Of a DNA stretch of 64,000 bases, positions 26,786-35,233 are shown in pieces; positions within the stretch are counted from its first letter, which is position 1, and each line of letters begins with the position of its first letter. Source of the DNA: an uncultured Roseobacter sp. (GTDB taxonomy: Bacteria; Pseudomonadota; Alphaproteobacteria; Rhodobacterales; Rhodobacteraceae); contig NZ_CANLKW010000003.1 of NCBI RefSeq assembly GCF_947491795.1, forward strand, positions 868,001 to 932,000, read 5' to 3'. The notes beneath the pieces are model-generated. The model did no database searches. It saw nothing but the letters and a program-made list of their open reading frames with translations, and was not told the origin of the DNA. Both the position numbers and the translations under genes were made by a program.

Positions 26786-27658
26786 ATGACCCGTATCATC
26801 TCCGCTCTCTCTGAAGTGTCACAGCAGTATGATGCGCTCTTCGTCGATTTGTGGGGATGCGTGCACAATGGTGTAAAAGCCCTGCCGGGCGCGGTATCAG
26901 CGCTCCGGGAGTACCGGGCGGGTGGAGGCAGGGTGGTACTGGTCACCAATTCCCCGCGGCCGCGCGCTGGCGTAAAAAAGCAGCTTGTACACTTTGGCGT
27001 TCCTGATGACACCTGGGATACCATCGCAACGTCCGGTGACAGTGCACGTTCCGCGATGTACCGGGGCGTCGTGGGGCAAAAAGTCTGGCACATCGGGCCG
27101 CCAACCGACCTGAAATTCTTTGAACCGCTCCAGGTGGTTGAAAACCCCCTGACCATCGAACGGGTGGAACTGGAGCAGGCCGAAGGCATGGTGTGCACCG
27201 GACCTTTCGACAGCCTGGCCGACCCTGACGTGATGCGACCACAGTTTCTGATGGCAAAACAGATGGGACTGCCACTGCTCTGCGCAAACCCTGACATAGT
27301 TGTTGATCGCGGCGATGTGCGTGAATGGTGCGCGGGTGCGCTGGCAGGTCTGTACAGCGAGATGGGCGGCGAAAGCCTTTACTTCGGCAAGCCACATCCG
27401 CCCATCTATGATCTCGCGCGGCGCAGACTGGCGGCGCTCGGCACTCCGGTGCCCGACGACCGTATTCTCGCCATCGGTGACGGAGTTCTGACCGACATCG
27501 CGGGCGCAATGGGCGAGGATATCGATTCGCTCTTTATCTCGGGTGGTCTGGCTGCCGAAGAAACAAATACCTCCGACCAGCCTGACCCGGATTCGCTAAC
27601 TTCTTACCTTCAAAAAGAAATGTCCAATCCGACCTACACAATAGGACACCTTCGCTGA
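26786..27658 (+). CDS. HAD-type hydrolase, NagD-like (TIGR01459 family)
   Basis: A 290-residue HAD phosphatase of the C2-cap NagD group. Motif I is ALFVDLWGCVHNG; the usual second Asp of DxD is replaced by Gly in DLWG, as is common in this subfamily. Motif II is VLVTNSPRP and motif III/IV is FGKPHPPIYDLARRR with ILAIGDGVLTDIAGA. The substrate is probably a sugar- or nucleotide-phosphate; unknown. AAGGTG precedes the ATG. Confidence 0.85.
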   Translation: MTRIISALSEVSQQYDALFVDLWGCVHNGVKALPGAVSALREYRAGGGRVVLVTNSPRPRAGVKKQLVHFGVPDDTWDTIATSGDSARSAMYRGVVGQKVWHIGPPTDLKFFEPLQVVENPLTIERVELEQAEGMVCTGPFDSLADPDVMRPQFLMAKQMGLPLLCANPDIVVDRGDVREWCAGALAGLYSEMGGESLYFGKPHPPIYDLARRRLAALGTPVPDDRILAIGDGVLTDIAGAMGEDIDSLFISGGLAAEETNTSDQPDPDSLTSYLQKEMSNPTYTIGHLR

Positions 27659-27748
27659 CATACTTTCCCCTTGATTTTCTGCGTGCGCAAAGTAATAAAG
27701 TTTCAACTTTAATGGCGTAAGTGTCAGAAAATTACCGGAAGGGTCATC

Positions 27749-28192
27749 ATGTTGGACAATCTGCCCCGCGGAACGATTTGTATCGAAGACATCGAAATGG
27801 GCATGTCGCGCTACCTGCAAAAGGTCGTGACGGATGAGGACATTGAGATGTTCGCGCAGATTTCAACCGACCGGAACCCGGTGCACCTGGACGATGACTA
27901 CGCCCGCGACACCATATTCGAAGGGCGTATTGCCCACGGAATGCTCACCGCCGGTCTGATTTCAGCTGTGATCGGGGAACAGCTGCCAGGCCACGGCACC
28001 GTTTATCTCGGCCAGTCGCTGAAATTCCTCGCACCTGTCCGCCCGGGCGATCTGGTGCATGCCGAAGTCACTGTTACAGACATCGAACCCTCGCGCCGCC
28101 GTGTGAAAATGGAATGCCAGTGCCTGGTTGATGGGAAAAAGGTGCTGGTGGGCGAAGCCACTGTCATGGCGCCCTCGCGGAAATTCGACTGA
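27749..28192 (+). CDS. MaoC family dehydratase ((R)-specific enoyl-CoA hydratase, PhaJ-like)
   Basis: A 147-residue hot-dog-fold protein. The hydratase motif STDRNPVHLDDDYARDTIF ... GRIAHGML carries the catalytic Asp and His. Such enzymes hydrate trans-2-enoyl-CoA to (R)-3-hydroxyacyl-CoA and can feed polyhydroxyalkanoate synthesis, which fits the presence of phaA-phbB elsewhere in the window. GGAAGGG precedes the ATG. It is 65 bases before ribF. Confidence 0.9.
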   Translation: MLDNLPRGTICIEDIEMGMSRYLQKVVTDEDIEMFAQISTDRNPVHLDDDYARDTIFEGRIAHGMLTAGLISAVIGEQLPGHGTVYLGQSLKFLAPVRPGDLVHAEVTVTDIEPSRRRVKMECQCLVDGKKVLVGEATVMAPSRKFD

Positions 28193-28257
28193 CCGGAAGC
28201 GCTGCTTTCCGGCGCGCACCGCTTGCACCCGTTAGCTGCGGCGGCTAACCAGGAAGC

Positions 28258-29190
28258 ATGAAGATCCTGCGTGACTACCAGTATGTTGACCCGGCAGATC
28301 GCGGTGCCACCGCAGCTATCGGCAATTTTGACGGCGTGCATCTGGGCCACCAGTCAGTGATCGATCTGGCGCGCAGCGCAGCGCCCGCCGCCCCTCTGGG
28401 GGTTGTCACGTTTGATCCGCATCCGCGCGCGTATTTCGCACCCGACGCCGCTCCTTTCCGCCTGATGAGCCGTGAAGCCCGTGCCAGCCGGCTGGAAAAA
28501 CTGGGCGTCGAGATGCTGTATGAGATAAATTTCAACGCGGCTCTGGCCGCGCTGACACCGGAAGAGTTCGCCCGCCGTGTGATCGCAGACGGCTTTGGTC
28601 TTACCCATGTTATCGTCGGCTCGGATTTCTGCTTTGGGCGGGGGCGCGCTGGCACGGCGGCAGATCTGGAGCGTTTTGGCGTAGAGATGGGATTTGGCGT
28701 CACAATTGCCCCGCTTGTCGCACAGGCAGAGACCACCGTTTCCTCAACAGCTATTCGCAAAGCGCTCAGCCGTGGTGCGCCGCGTGAGGCAGCCGCGATG
28801 CTGGGGCACTGGCACCGGATCGAGGGGCCGGTGATCGGCGGTGAACAGCGCGGACGGGAACTGGGGTATCCGACGGCGAACATGTCCATCGACGGACTGC
28901 ACCCGCCCGCCTTTGGTGTCTATGCAGTTCTGGCCGATGTGCTCAGCGGCCCGCATCAGGGCAGCTATCACGGTGTGGCCTCTATGGGGGTGCGCCCGAT
29001 GTTCGGTGAAAACCGTCCGAATCTGGAAACATTTATCTTTGATTTCCAGGGCGATCTTTATGACACGCCCCTGTCTGTGGCTCTGGTCGACTACCTGCGC
29101 CCCGAAGAAAAGTTTGACGGGCTTGACGCGCTGATCCGTCAAATGGACGCCGACAGTGCCCGCGCCCGCGATATCCTGGCGGCATTGTGA
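28258..29190 (+). CDS. ribF: bifunctional riboflavin kinase / FAD synthetase
   Basis: A 310-residue protein with two domains. The N-terminal FMN adenylyltransferase (about 15-180) carries AIGNFDGVHLGHQSVI, VGSDFCFGRGRAG and the SSTAIRKALSRG motif. The C-terminal flavokinase (about 185-305) carries GRELGYPTANM, GVASMGVRPMFG and LETFIFDFQGDLYD. It makes FMN and FAD from riboflavin. It ends in a GTGA overlap with the next gene. Confidence 0.96.
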   Translation: MKILRDYQYVDPADRGATAAIGNFDGVHLGHQSVIDLARSAAPAAPLGVVTFDPHPRAYFAPDAAPFRLMSREARASRLEKLGVEMLYEINFNAALAALTPEEFARRVIADGFGLTHVIVGSDFCFGRGRAGTAADLERFGVEMGFGVTIAPLVAQAETTVSSTAIRKALSRGAPREAAAMLGHWHRIEGPVIGGEQRGRELGYPTANMSIDGLHPPAFGVYAVLADVLSGPHQGSYHGVASMGVRPMFGENRPNLETFIFDFQGDLYDTPLSVALVDYLRPEEKFDGLDALIRQMDADSARARDILAAL

Positions 29191-29657
29191 CAGATCCAAT
29201 CAACCGCACCGGGCTGAAGCCGCGCTTCTGGGAGCGCAAGCCACTGGCGAAAATGAACCAGCAGGAATGGGAAGCACTCTGCGACGGCTGTGGCAAGTGC
29301 TGCCTGAACAAACTGGAAGATGAGGACAGCGGGGATGTCGCCCTGACGCGCATCGCCTGCCGGTTGCTGGACGATGACAGCTGCCGTTGTGCGCAATATG
29401 ATGTTCGTCACCAATTTGTGCCTGACTGCATCGTCCTGAAGCCCGACAATCTGGACAGCCACGCATACTGGATGCCTGAAACCTGCGCCTACCGGCTGCT
29501 CTGGCAGGGCAAACCGCTCTATGACTGGCATCCGCTGATCAGCGGCACGCCCGGCTCGGTACATGACGCCGGGGTCTCTGTGCGGGGCATCACACTCAGC
29601 GAGTTCGACATTCCCGAAGATGAGTGGGAAGAGTATATAATTGAGGAACCAACCTGA
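29187..29657 (+). CDS. YcgN family cysteine cluster protein (UPF0260)
   Basis: A 156-residue protein with a zinc- or iron-type Cys cluster, CDGCGKCCLNKLEDE near residue 32, and later CRLLDDDSCRCAQY and PDCIVL. The function is unknown. The start is a GTG that overlaps the ribF stop and gives the typical N-terminus (LKPRFWERKPL). It also overlaps the threonine aldolase start by one base. It is the middle gene of a ribF-ycgN-ltaE unit. Confidence 0.88.
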   Translation: MTDPINRTGLKPRFWERKPLAKMNQQEWEALCDGCGKCCLNKLEDEDSGDVALTRIACRLLDDDSCRCAQYDVRHQFVPDCIVLKPDNLDSHAYWMPETCAYRLLWQGKPLYDWHPLISGTPGSVHDAGVSVRGITLSEFDIPEDEWEEYIIEEPT

Positions 29658-30697
29658 TGTATTTTGCTTCTGACAATGCCGGTGCCGCGCACCCTCAGGT
29701 GATGCAGCATGTCACAGATGCCAATACCGGCTTTGCCCTGCCTTATGGTGCTGATCCGATCATGGAGGGCGTGCGCGCCAAAATCCGCGAGGTGTTTGAG
29801 GCACATCAGGCCGCTGTCTATCTGGTGGCAACAGGTACCGCCGCCAACAGCCTGGCACTGGCCTGCTATTGCGCGCCCTGGCAGACGACGTTCTGCTCTG
29901 AGGTGGCCCATGTGCACGAGGACGAATGCAACGCGCCGGAGTTCTTTTCAGGGGCCAAACTGACCCTTGTGCGCGGCGGCGACAAGATGACTGCAGACGC
30001 GCTGGAAACGGCGATCCGCTCTGAAAACACGCGCGGTGTACATGGCCCCCAGCGCGGGCCTGTGTCGATCACTCAGGTGACAGAACGCGGCAGGATTTAC
30101 AGCCTGGAAGAGCTGCGCGCGCTGACTGATGTGGCGGCCAGATACGCATTGCCCGTGCACCTGGATGGCGCGCGGTTTGCAAATGCAATGGTGGCTCTGG
30201 AGTGCACCCCGGCGGAGATGACCTGGAAGGCCGGCGTTGACGTTGTCAGTTTTGGGGGCACAAAAAACGGTTGCCTGGGGGTAGAAGCGGTCATCCTGTT
30301 CGATCCGGACAAGGCCTGGGAGTTTGAGCTGCGGCGCAAACGGGGCGCGCACCTCTTTTCCAAGCACCGCTATCTGTCGGCGCAAATGGCGGGATACCTG
30401 GAAAACGATCTCTGGCTGGACACCGCGCGCCAGGCGAATGCGAATGCCGCGCATCTGATCGCAGGGTTGCGGTCTGCAGGGGCAGAATTTGTGCATGAAC
30501 CGCAGGCCAACATGATCTTTGCCGCGTTTCCGCGCCGCATTCACCGCGCGCTGCACAACGCCGGAGCGGTCTATTACATCTGGTCAGGCGAGCTGGAGGG
30601 CGATGACCCCGAAGAGATGCTAGAGGCGCGCCTTGTCTGTGACTGGTCAGTGACAACCGCGCAGATTGACACGTTCCTCGGTCATTTCGACCAGTGA
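29657..30697 (+). CDS. ltaE: low-specificity L-threonine aldolase
   Basis: A PLP enzyme of 346 residues that cleaves threonine or allo-threonine to glycine and acetaldehyde. The fold-type I marks are YGADPIMEGVRAKIREVF, ATGTAANSLAL, AHVHEDECNAPEF, VHLDGARFANAMV and the Schiff-base Lys in VVSFGGTKNGCLG. It is translationally linked to the YcgN gene. Its last 51 bases overlap the 3' end of the opposite alpha/beta hydrolase gene. Confidence 0.92.
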   Translation: MYFASDNAGAAHPQVMQHVTDANTGFALPYGADPIMEGVRAKIREVFEAHQAAVYLVATGTAANSLALACYCAPWQTTFCSEVAHVHEDECNAPEFFSGAKLTLVRGGDKMTADALETAIRSENTRGVHGPQRGPVSITQVTERGRIYSLEELRALTDVAARYALPVHLDGARFANAMVALECTPAEMTWKAGVDVVSFGGTKNGCLGVEAVILFDPDKAWEFELRRKRGAHLFSKHRYLSAQMAGYLENDLWLDTARQANANAAHLIAGLRSAGAEFVHEPQANMIFAAFPRRIHRALHNAGAVYYIWSGELEGDDPEEMLEARLVCDWSVTTAQIDTFLGHFDQ

Positions 30698-31465
30698 CCG
30701 GATTGCTTCTGCGCTCTCTCTGGCGTGGGTAACAGGGGCCATATGCCCGGCACCCTCGATCGTCACCTCATGCGCGTCAGGCAGCCTCTCTGCCAGCGCG
30801 TGATTGATGTGGCCGGTGACTTCCAGACTTCGCGCCCCACGAACCAGCATCACAGGCATATCTGCCCGCTCAGCGGCACCAGACCGTAACAGACCCGCAT
30901 TATCGTCAAAGATCGCAGGTGCCTGGGCCGGCACCATATGAACACGCTCTGTCATATAATGTTGTGACTTTTCAGGGATATCTACCCAGCGCGTGCCATC
31001 CCCCCACTGGCGGTTGAAAAGCCTTGCGGCCAGGGCAAAATCCCCGCGTTCTATCGCCTCCGTCCATGGTATGGCGGACGTGATATGGGTTGCCAGATGT
31101 GCCTGCCCGGTCTCGTTCAGTGCGGCAAAGAATACCGGCTCGAACAGGGTCAGGCTGCGCACCATCTGCGGATTTTCGACCGCCAGCCGCAACGCGACCG
31201 TGGCCCCAAACGAATGACCGATCAGGTGCAGCGGTGCGGTCAGATACGGCAGCGCGGTATCGCAACAGGCGCGGTGCAGATCTGTGGTGCCGTCCCATGC
31301 GGGGCCCCGCCCATGGCCGGGAAGATCAAAGGCGGACAGGGTCAGCAGGTCGCTCAGATGCTCGCCAACCCCGCGCCACATGCCCGAATGTCCCAGCGTA
31401 CAGTGGATGGCCAGAGCCGGGTATGGACCCGAACCCCATACCCGCGCCCCGGAATGTGCGGTCAC
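30647..31465 (-). CDS. alpha/beta fold hydrolase
   Basis: A 272-residue hydrolase with nucleophile elbow LHLIGHSFGATVAL, an oxyanion region AIHCTLGHSGMW, an acidic residue near MPVMLVRGARS, and the late His in GAGHMAPVTHA. It has no signal peptide, so it acts in the cytoplasm. It starts with a GTG overlapping the stop of the upstream isomerase gene (GTGA). Its last 17 codons lie inside the 3' end of the convergent ltaE gene. The substrate is unknown. Confidence 0.87.
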   Translation of the reverse strand: MTAHSGARVWGSGPYPALAIHCTLGHSGMWRGVGEHLSDLLTLSAFDLPGHGRGPAWDGTTDLHRACCDTALPYLTAPLHLIGHSFGATVALRLAVENPQMVRSLTLFEPVFFAALNETGQAHLATHITSAIPWTEAIERGDFALAARLFNRQWGDGTRWVDIPEKSQHYMTERVHMVPAQAPAIFDDNAGLLRSGAAERADMPVMLVRGARSLEVTGHINHALAERLPDAHEVTIEGAGHMAPVTHARESAEAIRSLVEMTEERVNLRGCH

Positions 31466-32061
31466 AGCTTTCCGGACAGATGCGCGTCCAGGTCGTCGAT
31501 GCGGTCCTGCCCCCAGAAACGTGCGTCCCCATCCGTGATGTAGAAGGGTGAGCCGAATACGCCCCGCTCCACAGCCTCTTCGAGGTTCGCCGCATAGGTT
31601 TCCGCCCCGACCAGCATACCGCTGTCCGCGAGCGACGGGTCAAACCCTGCAGCCTCCAGGCAGGCGCGCACAACATCGTCCTGGGCAATGTCTTTCTCTT
31701 CGGCCCAGACGGCGCGGCAAATGCCCGCACAAAGCTTGCCCATATCCCCGCCACCGGCGTTCTGCGCCGCGATCACCGCATAGGCCGAAGGCGCCTGGTT
31801 CGTGGGCCAGTATGCCGGTTTCAGGTTGAACGGCATATCCAGTTTTCTGGCCTGGCGCACCAGTTCCTGTGCGCGGTAATCCACGCGGCTGAAATGCCGG
31901 TCTTTGGGCGGCGTGCCCCCTGTGCGGGAAAACAACCCCATAATATCCAGCGGTTTATAGGTGATTGTGGCACCATGCTTTTGCGCGACCTCTTCGGCGC
32001 GGTTCCCGGCAAGGTAGGCATAAGGAGAGATGGTTGAGAAAAACAGGTCGATATGCGCCAT
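31462..32061 (-). CDS. 2-hydroxychromene-2-carboxylate isomerase family protein (DsbA-like fold)
   Basis: A 199-residue protein of the kappa-class GST/NahD group. The start DLFFSTISPYAYLAG carries the Ser-x-x-Ser/Pro glutathione site typical of the group. The C-terminal GVFGSPFYITDGDARFWGQDR motif is also diagnostic. NahD isomerises 2-hydroxychromene-2-carboxylate in naphthalene breakdown, but there are no such genes here. A glutathione-dependent isomerase of unknown substrate is the safer call. AAGGAG precedes the ATG. It forms an operon with the hydrolase. Confidence 0.88.
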   Translation of the reverse strand: MAHIDLFFSTISPYAYLAGNRAEEVAQKHGATITYKPLDIMGLFSRTGGTPPKDRHFSRVDYRAQELVRQARKLDMPFNLKPAYWPTNQAPSAYAVIAAQNAGGGDMGKLCAGICRAVWAEEKDIAQDDVVRACLEAAGFDPSLADSGMLVGAETYAANLEEAVERGVFGSPFYITDGDARFWGQDRIDDLDAHLSGKL

Positions 32062-32175
32062 TTTGCGGCTCCTTGCTGGGTCTGGGTTCTTTGCCGATTG
32101 GTAAGGCCGTGTTAGGTGGAGTCAACATCACGAATCTGTCACATTCCCGTGCCTCTGCTCCAGGACCCCTCCCCC

Positions 32176-33195
32176 ATGCCACAGCTTCACGAACCAAAAC
32201 TGATCTCCGGCAATGCAAATATGCCGCTGGCCCAGGCCATCGCGCGGCGCATGTCGATGCACCGGGGCATGCAGGTGGGGCTGGTCGATGCCCGGGTCGA
32301 GCGGTTCAACGACGGTGAGATCTTTGTTGAGGTGTTCGAGAATGTGCGCGGCGAGGATATGTTCATCCTGCAGTCCACCTCGAACCCTGCCAACGACAAT
32401 CTGATGGAACTGCTCATCATGGCCGACGCGCTGCGCCGGTCCTCGGCCGCGCGGGTCACAGCCGTTCTGCCCTATTTCGGCTACGCCCGCCAGGACCGCC
32501 GCACCAAAGCCCGCACACCGATTACGGCCAAACTGGTCGCCAACATGCTGGTCGGCACCGGTATCGAACGGGTCCTGACGATGGATCTGCACGCGGCTCA
32601 GATCCAGGGTTTCTTTGATATTCCGGTGGACAACCTTTATGCTTCACCGATCTTTGCCCTTGATATCAAATCAGAATTCAAGGGCCGGATGGACGAGCTG
32701 ATGGTCGTCTCTCCCGACGTGGGCGGCGTGGCACGTGCGCGCGAACTGGCCAAGCGGATCAACTCGCCCCTGTCCATTGTGGACAAACGCCGCGAAAAGC
32801 CGGGTGAAGTTGCGGAAATGAAAGTCATCGGTGATGTGACGGGGAAAATCTGCCTGATTGTGGACGATATGTGCGACACCGCCGGGACGCTTTGCAAGGC
32901 CGCCGAGGTGCTGATGGAGCACGGTGCCAAAGAAGTGCACTCCTATATCACCCACGGCATCATGTCCGGCCCCGCGGTCGAACGTGTCACGGCCTCGGTC
33001 ATGAAGTCGCTGGTCATTACCGACACGATTGCGCCGACCAAATCCGTCACAGAGGCTGCCAATATCCGCGTTGTGCCCACAGCGCCGGTCTTTGCCCAGG
33101 CGATCCTGAACATCTGGAACGGCACCTCGGTCTCTTCGCTCTTTGAGGCGGACACGCTGAGCCCGATCTATGACGGGATGTATGCCGCGGAGTAA
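32176..33195 (+). CDS. prs: ribose-phosphate pyrophosphokinase
   Basis: PRPP synthetase of 339 residues: ribose 5-phosphate plus ATP gives PRPP for purine, pyrimidine, His, Trp and NAD synthesis. Seen are [29 protein letters not shown], the metal site [12 protein letters not shown], the KRREKPGE flexible loop and the PRPP site [12 protein letters not shown]. It is slightly longer than E. coli Prs (315), as in relatives. The start at 32176 is chosen by homology; the ribosome site is poor. Confidence 0.95.
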   Translation: MPQLHEPKLISGNANMPLAQAIARRMSMHRGMQVGLVDARVERFNDGEIFVEVFENVRGEDMFILQSTSNPANDNLMELLIMADALRRSSAARVTAVLPYFGYARQDRRTKARTPITAKLVANMLVGTGIERVLTMDLHAAQIQGFFDIPVDNLYASPIFALDIKSEFKGRMDELMVVSPDVGGVARARELAKRINSPLSIVDKRREKPGEVAEMKVIGDVTGKICLIVDDMCDTAGTLCKAAEVLMEHGAKEVHSYITHGIMSGPAVERVTASVMKSLVITDTIAPTKSVTEAANIRVVPTAPVFAQAILNIWNGTSVSSLFEADTLSPIYDGMYAAE

Positions 33196-33514
33196 ACGCA
33201 GCGTACGCGCAACACAGCGGACACGGTGGTGGGGCCCCGGGTCAGCACGCGGGAAAACCTCCTGTAAAACATGGCAAAACCGCAGGTCGGTATCACGTCG
33301 GTAAAACGTCGGTATTACGTCGGTGTTTTTGTCGGTGTGTCCCGCGCGGTGGCTGAAACGGGCTGTTTCCAAACGCTCCCTTACCGCTGCGACCGGTGCA
33401 TGCCATCCCCGCAGACCCCTGCCGCGGAGCGCCGGACGCGTGTTCTCACGCGGCCCGGGGCATGGCGTCTGTCCCGCGCGCCCGCGCGGGGCAGTCCTTT
33501 GGATCAGAGCGGGT
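33196..33514. other. intergenic region after prs with phased repeats
   Basis: There is no gene that I can support. Two structures are seen: the 11-bp-phased GTCGGT repeat at 33286-33340 and a GC-rich dyad around 33475-33493 (CCCGCGCG ... CGCGCGGG). No clear terminator for prs was found. A short open frame (33271-33540) covers the repeat but looks like a by-product of it. Confidence 0.5.
33286..33340. repeat. direct repeat, 5 x GTCGGT at 11-12 bp spacing
   Basis: GTCGGT occurs at 33286, 33297, 33308, 33319 and 33331. The first four are spaced exactly 11 bp (GTCGGTATCAC, GTCGGTAAAAC, GTCGGTATTAC, GTCGGTGTTTT) and the last 12 bp. The spacing of about one helical turn would place all copies on one face of the DNA. 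Confidence 0.75.
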
Positions 33515-33748
33515 TCACGACCAGCGGATCAGCCCGATAATGGCAGAGGTCGCGTAAAAGAACTGCAGCACCAGAAAGGCCCAGCGTTTGTCGATCACCG
33601 CCCAGCCCGCAAAGAGCAGCGCCGAGGCCAGCAGCAGGGCAAAGCCGGTGATCTCGTTGCCGGTGTTCGAGGCAATGAGCAGCGCATAGAGGATCGCAAG
33701 ACCCGAGCCCAGCACCTCAAAGAATGTCGTCCATCTGCGCTTGTTCAT
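33515..33748 (-). CDS. small membrane protein (CBU_0592-like)
   Basis: A 77-residue protein with three hydrophobic segments (about 12-27, 34-52 and 57-74) and a short basic N-terminus (MNKRRW). The pattern FFEVLGSGLAILYALL ... WAVIDKRWAFLVLQFFYA resembles the short CBU_0592 membrane family. GAGGA lies 5 bases before the ATG. It starts 7 bases after the amidinotransferase stop, so the two are one operon. The function is unknown. Confidence 0.75.
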   Translation of the reverse strand: MNKRRWTTFFEVLGSGLAILYALLIASNTGNEITGFALLLASALLFAGWAVIDKRWAFLVLQFFYATSAIIGLIRWS

Positions 33749-33755
33749 CGCGTCC

Positions 33756-34865
33756 TCACATATTCGGGAAATAATCCTGGCAGTCGCCTTCACGGTAGAC
33801 GTCAGCTGTACAGCAATGCAGCCCGCCGCCAAAGGCATAGGCGTCGCGCAGTTCCACTTCGACGACCTCCATACCCAGTTTATCCATCTGTTCGGCCTGG
33901 TAGACTTCTGATTTCTCAACACAGACGGTTTTCGGGTCCAGCACCAACACATTCATGCTGAGCCAGGTCGAAGAATAGCACAGCGGCGGGGGCGTGTTGT
34001 GCGCAGGCTGTGCGGCATCGACAATATCCCAGCCGTTTTTCTCGAACATACCGCGCTGGTCGTCCGGCAGACGGCGCTGTGGGTTGTTCAGAATCAGGCC
34101 CGGGCGCAGGGGTGTGAATGTCGCATCAATGTGGATCGGATACGGGTCACCGGGGAAGTTCACCGTATGTACGCGATGCTCGGGGAAATGCCGGCGCAGC
34201 CATTCGATCCCTTTGAGGTTCGTGGTAAATCCGTGCTGCACCACCAGGTCGCGGCCAAAGCGCAGCACATCGGCGGCATCAAAAAGCGGCTCTTCCTCGG
34301 TGGTGACAAAGAATTTCTCTGCCGCCCACTGCAGGCGCTTTTCCACGCCGATTTTATCGCTCAGATAGTCCGGGTGGTAATCCGCATCTGTCAGGCGTGG
34401 CTTTGGCGCGCTTTCATGGCGGAAGTTCGGGTCTTCATCAAAATACTGCTGCATCAGCGGGCGGTAGTTGAGGTATTCAAACCAGCGGCAGCGATAGGAC
34501 ATCGTGGCCTCCAGCATCTCGGACCCCACGGTCAGCAGCACGTCGCGCGGCGGCATGCAGCCAAACTGGCTCTCGGTATGAAAGTCCGGGGTTGTGGCGG
34601 GCAGCGAATGGTCAATCGACGTGGGCCGGTCGACCCGGATGCCGCGCGCCTGCAGCTGTGCGGCAAAGTTGTCCAGCAGCTCGTTGGCGCGGTCGATGGT
34701 TTCCTGCGGGCGGCGGCCCCACTGGCCGCGCATGTCACTGTCTTCAGGCACTTTGGCATCCAGGGCGGGCTCTTCGGGCGGGATGTGGCAGTCATCCGCG
34801 CGCCCGACGATCACATGTTTCAGCGGGTCCCATTCGTTCCAGCTGTTGACCACTGTTTTTGCCAT
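33756..34865 (-). CDS. amidinotransferase (glycine amidinotransferase family)
   Basis: A 369-residue enzyme of the arginine:glycine amidinotransferase (AGAT/StrB/CyrA) group, which moves the amidino group of arginine to an amine. Catalytic parts are LFDAADVLRFGRDL (Asp), PYPIHIDATFTPLRPG (His/Asp) and the nucleophile in GGGLHCCTADVYR. Guanidinoacetate is the product for the glycine enzyme, but the acceptor cannot be read from sequence. No streptomycin-like or toxin cluster surrounds it. GGAGGG precedes the ATG. It is followed by a small membrane protein gene. Confidence 0.88.
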   Translation of the reverse strand: MAKTVVNSWNEWDPLKHVIVGRADDCHIPPEEPALDAKVPEDSDMRGQWGRRPQETIDRANELLDNFAAQLQARGIRVDRPTSIDHSLPATTPDFHTESQFGCMPPRDVLLTVGSEMLEATMSYRCRWFEYLNYRPLMQQYFDEDPNFRHESAPKPRLTDADYHPDYLSDKIGVEKRLQWAAEKFFVTTEEEPLFDAADVLRFGRDLVVQHGFTTNLKGIEWLRRHFPEHRVHTVNFPGDPYPIHIDATFTPLRPGLILNNPQRRLPDDQRGMFEKNGWDIVDAAQPAHNTPPPLCYSSTWLSMNVLVLDPKTVCVEKSEVYQAEQMDKLGMEVVEVELRDAYAFGGGLHCCTADVYREGDCQDYFPNM

Positions 34866-35233
34866 GTCGCACCCTCCCCGGCGTATCTGTCCCGCCTGTT
34901 CCTAGGACCATTCCGCCCGGGTCTCAAGACCTGCTGCGACAGCTTGCGGCCGGGGCGCGACCTGGCGGCGGGTGCGCCGGTTTTCGGGGCGGAACCTGTC
35001 GCCGCCTGCAGCGCGCGTGCTGGTCAGCGGGTTAACCTGACCGGGGAGGCTCAGGTGCAGAATTGAATCAAATTTTAGGTAAAGTCGCGCTGTTTACGCA
35101 CTGAATTTTCGACCAATTTTACAATGAACTTAACATCCTTTTAGGAAATTCCGCTCTAAATCAGAAGGGTGCGGAACACAGAGCAACAGCGTTCCGAACC
35201 GCACGGGATACATAGTTTCAGTGGAGTAAGTGG
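34866..35233. other. divergent intergenic region before the LuxR-type gene
   Basis: No gene is seen. The left half is GC-rich with a small hairpin GGTCAG (35022-35027) / CTGACC (35037-35042). The right half is AT-rich (35060-35160) and probably holds the luxR-type promoter. In its leader is an inverted repeat GTGCGGAAC (35169-35177) / GTTCCG-AAC-CGCAC (35191-35204, AAC bulged out). Confidence 0.45.

Noticed and set aside
31462..32061. Naphthalene degradation gene cluster
   Set aside because: The NahD-like isomerase has no dioxygenase or aldolase neighbours; a glutathione-linked enzyme of other purpose is likelier.
33271..33540. 89-codon ORF over the GTCGGT repeat
   Set aside because: No ribosome site; the hydrophobic start is created by the DNA repeat and the rest is Arg/Pro-rich.
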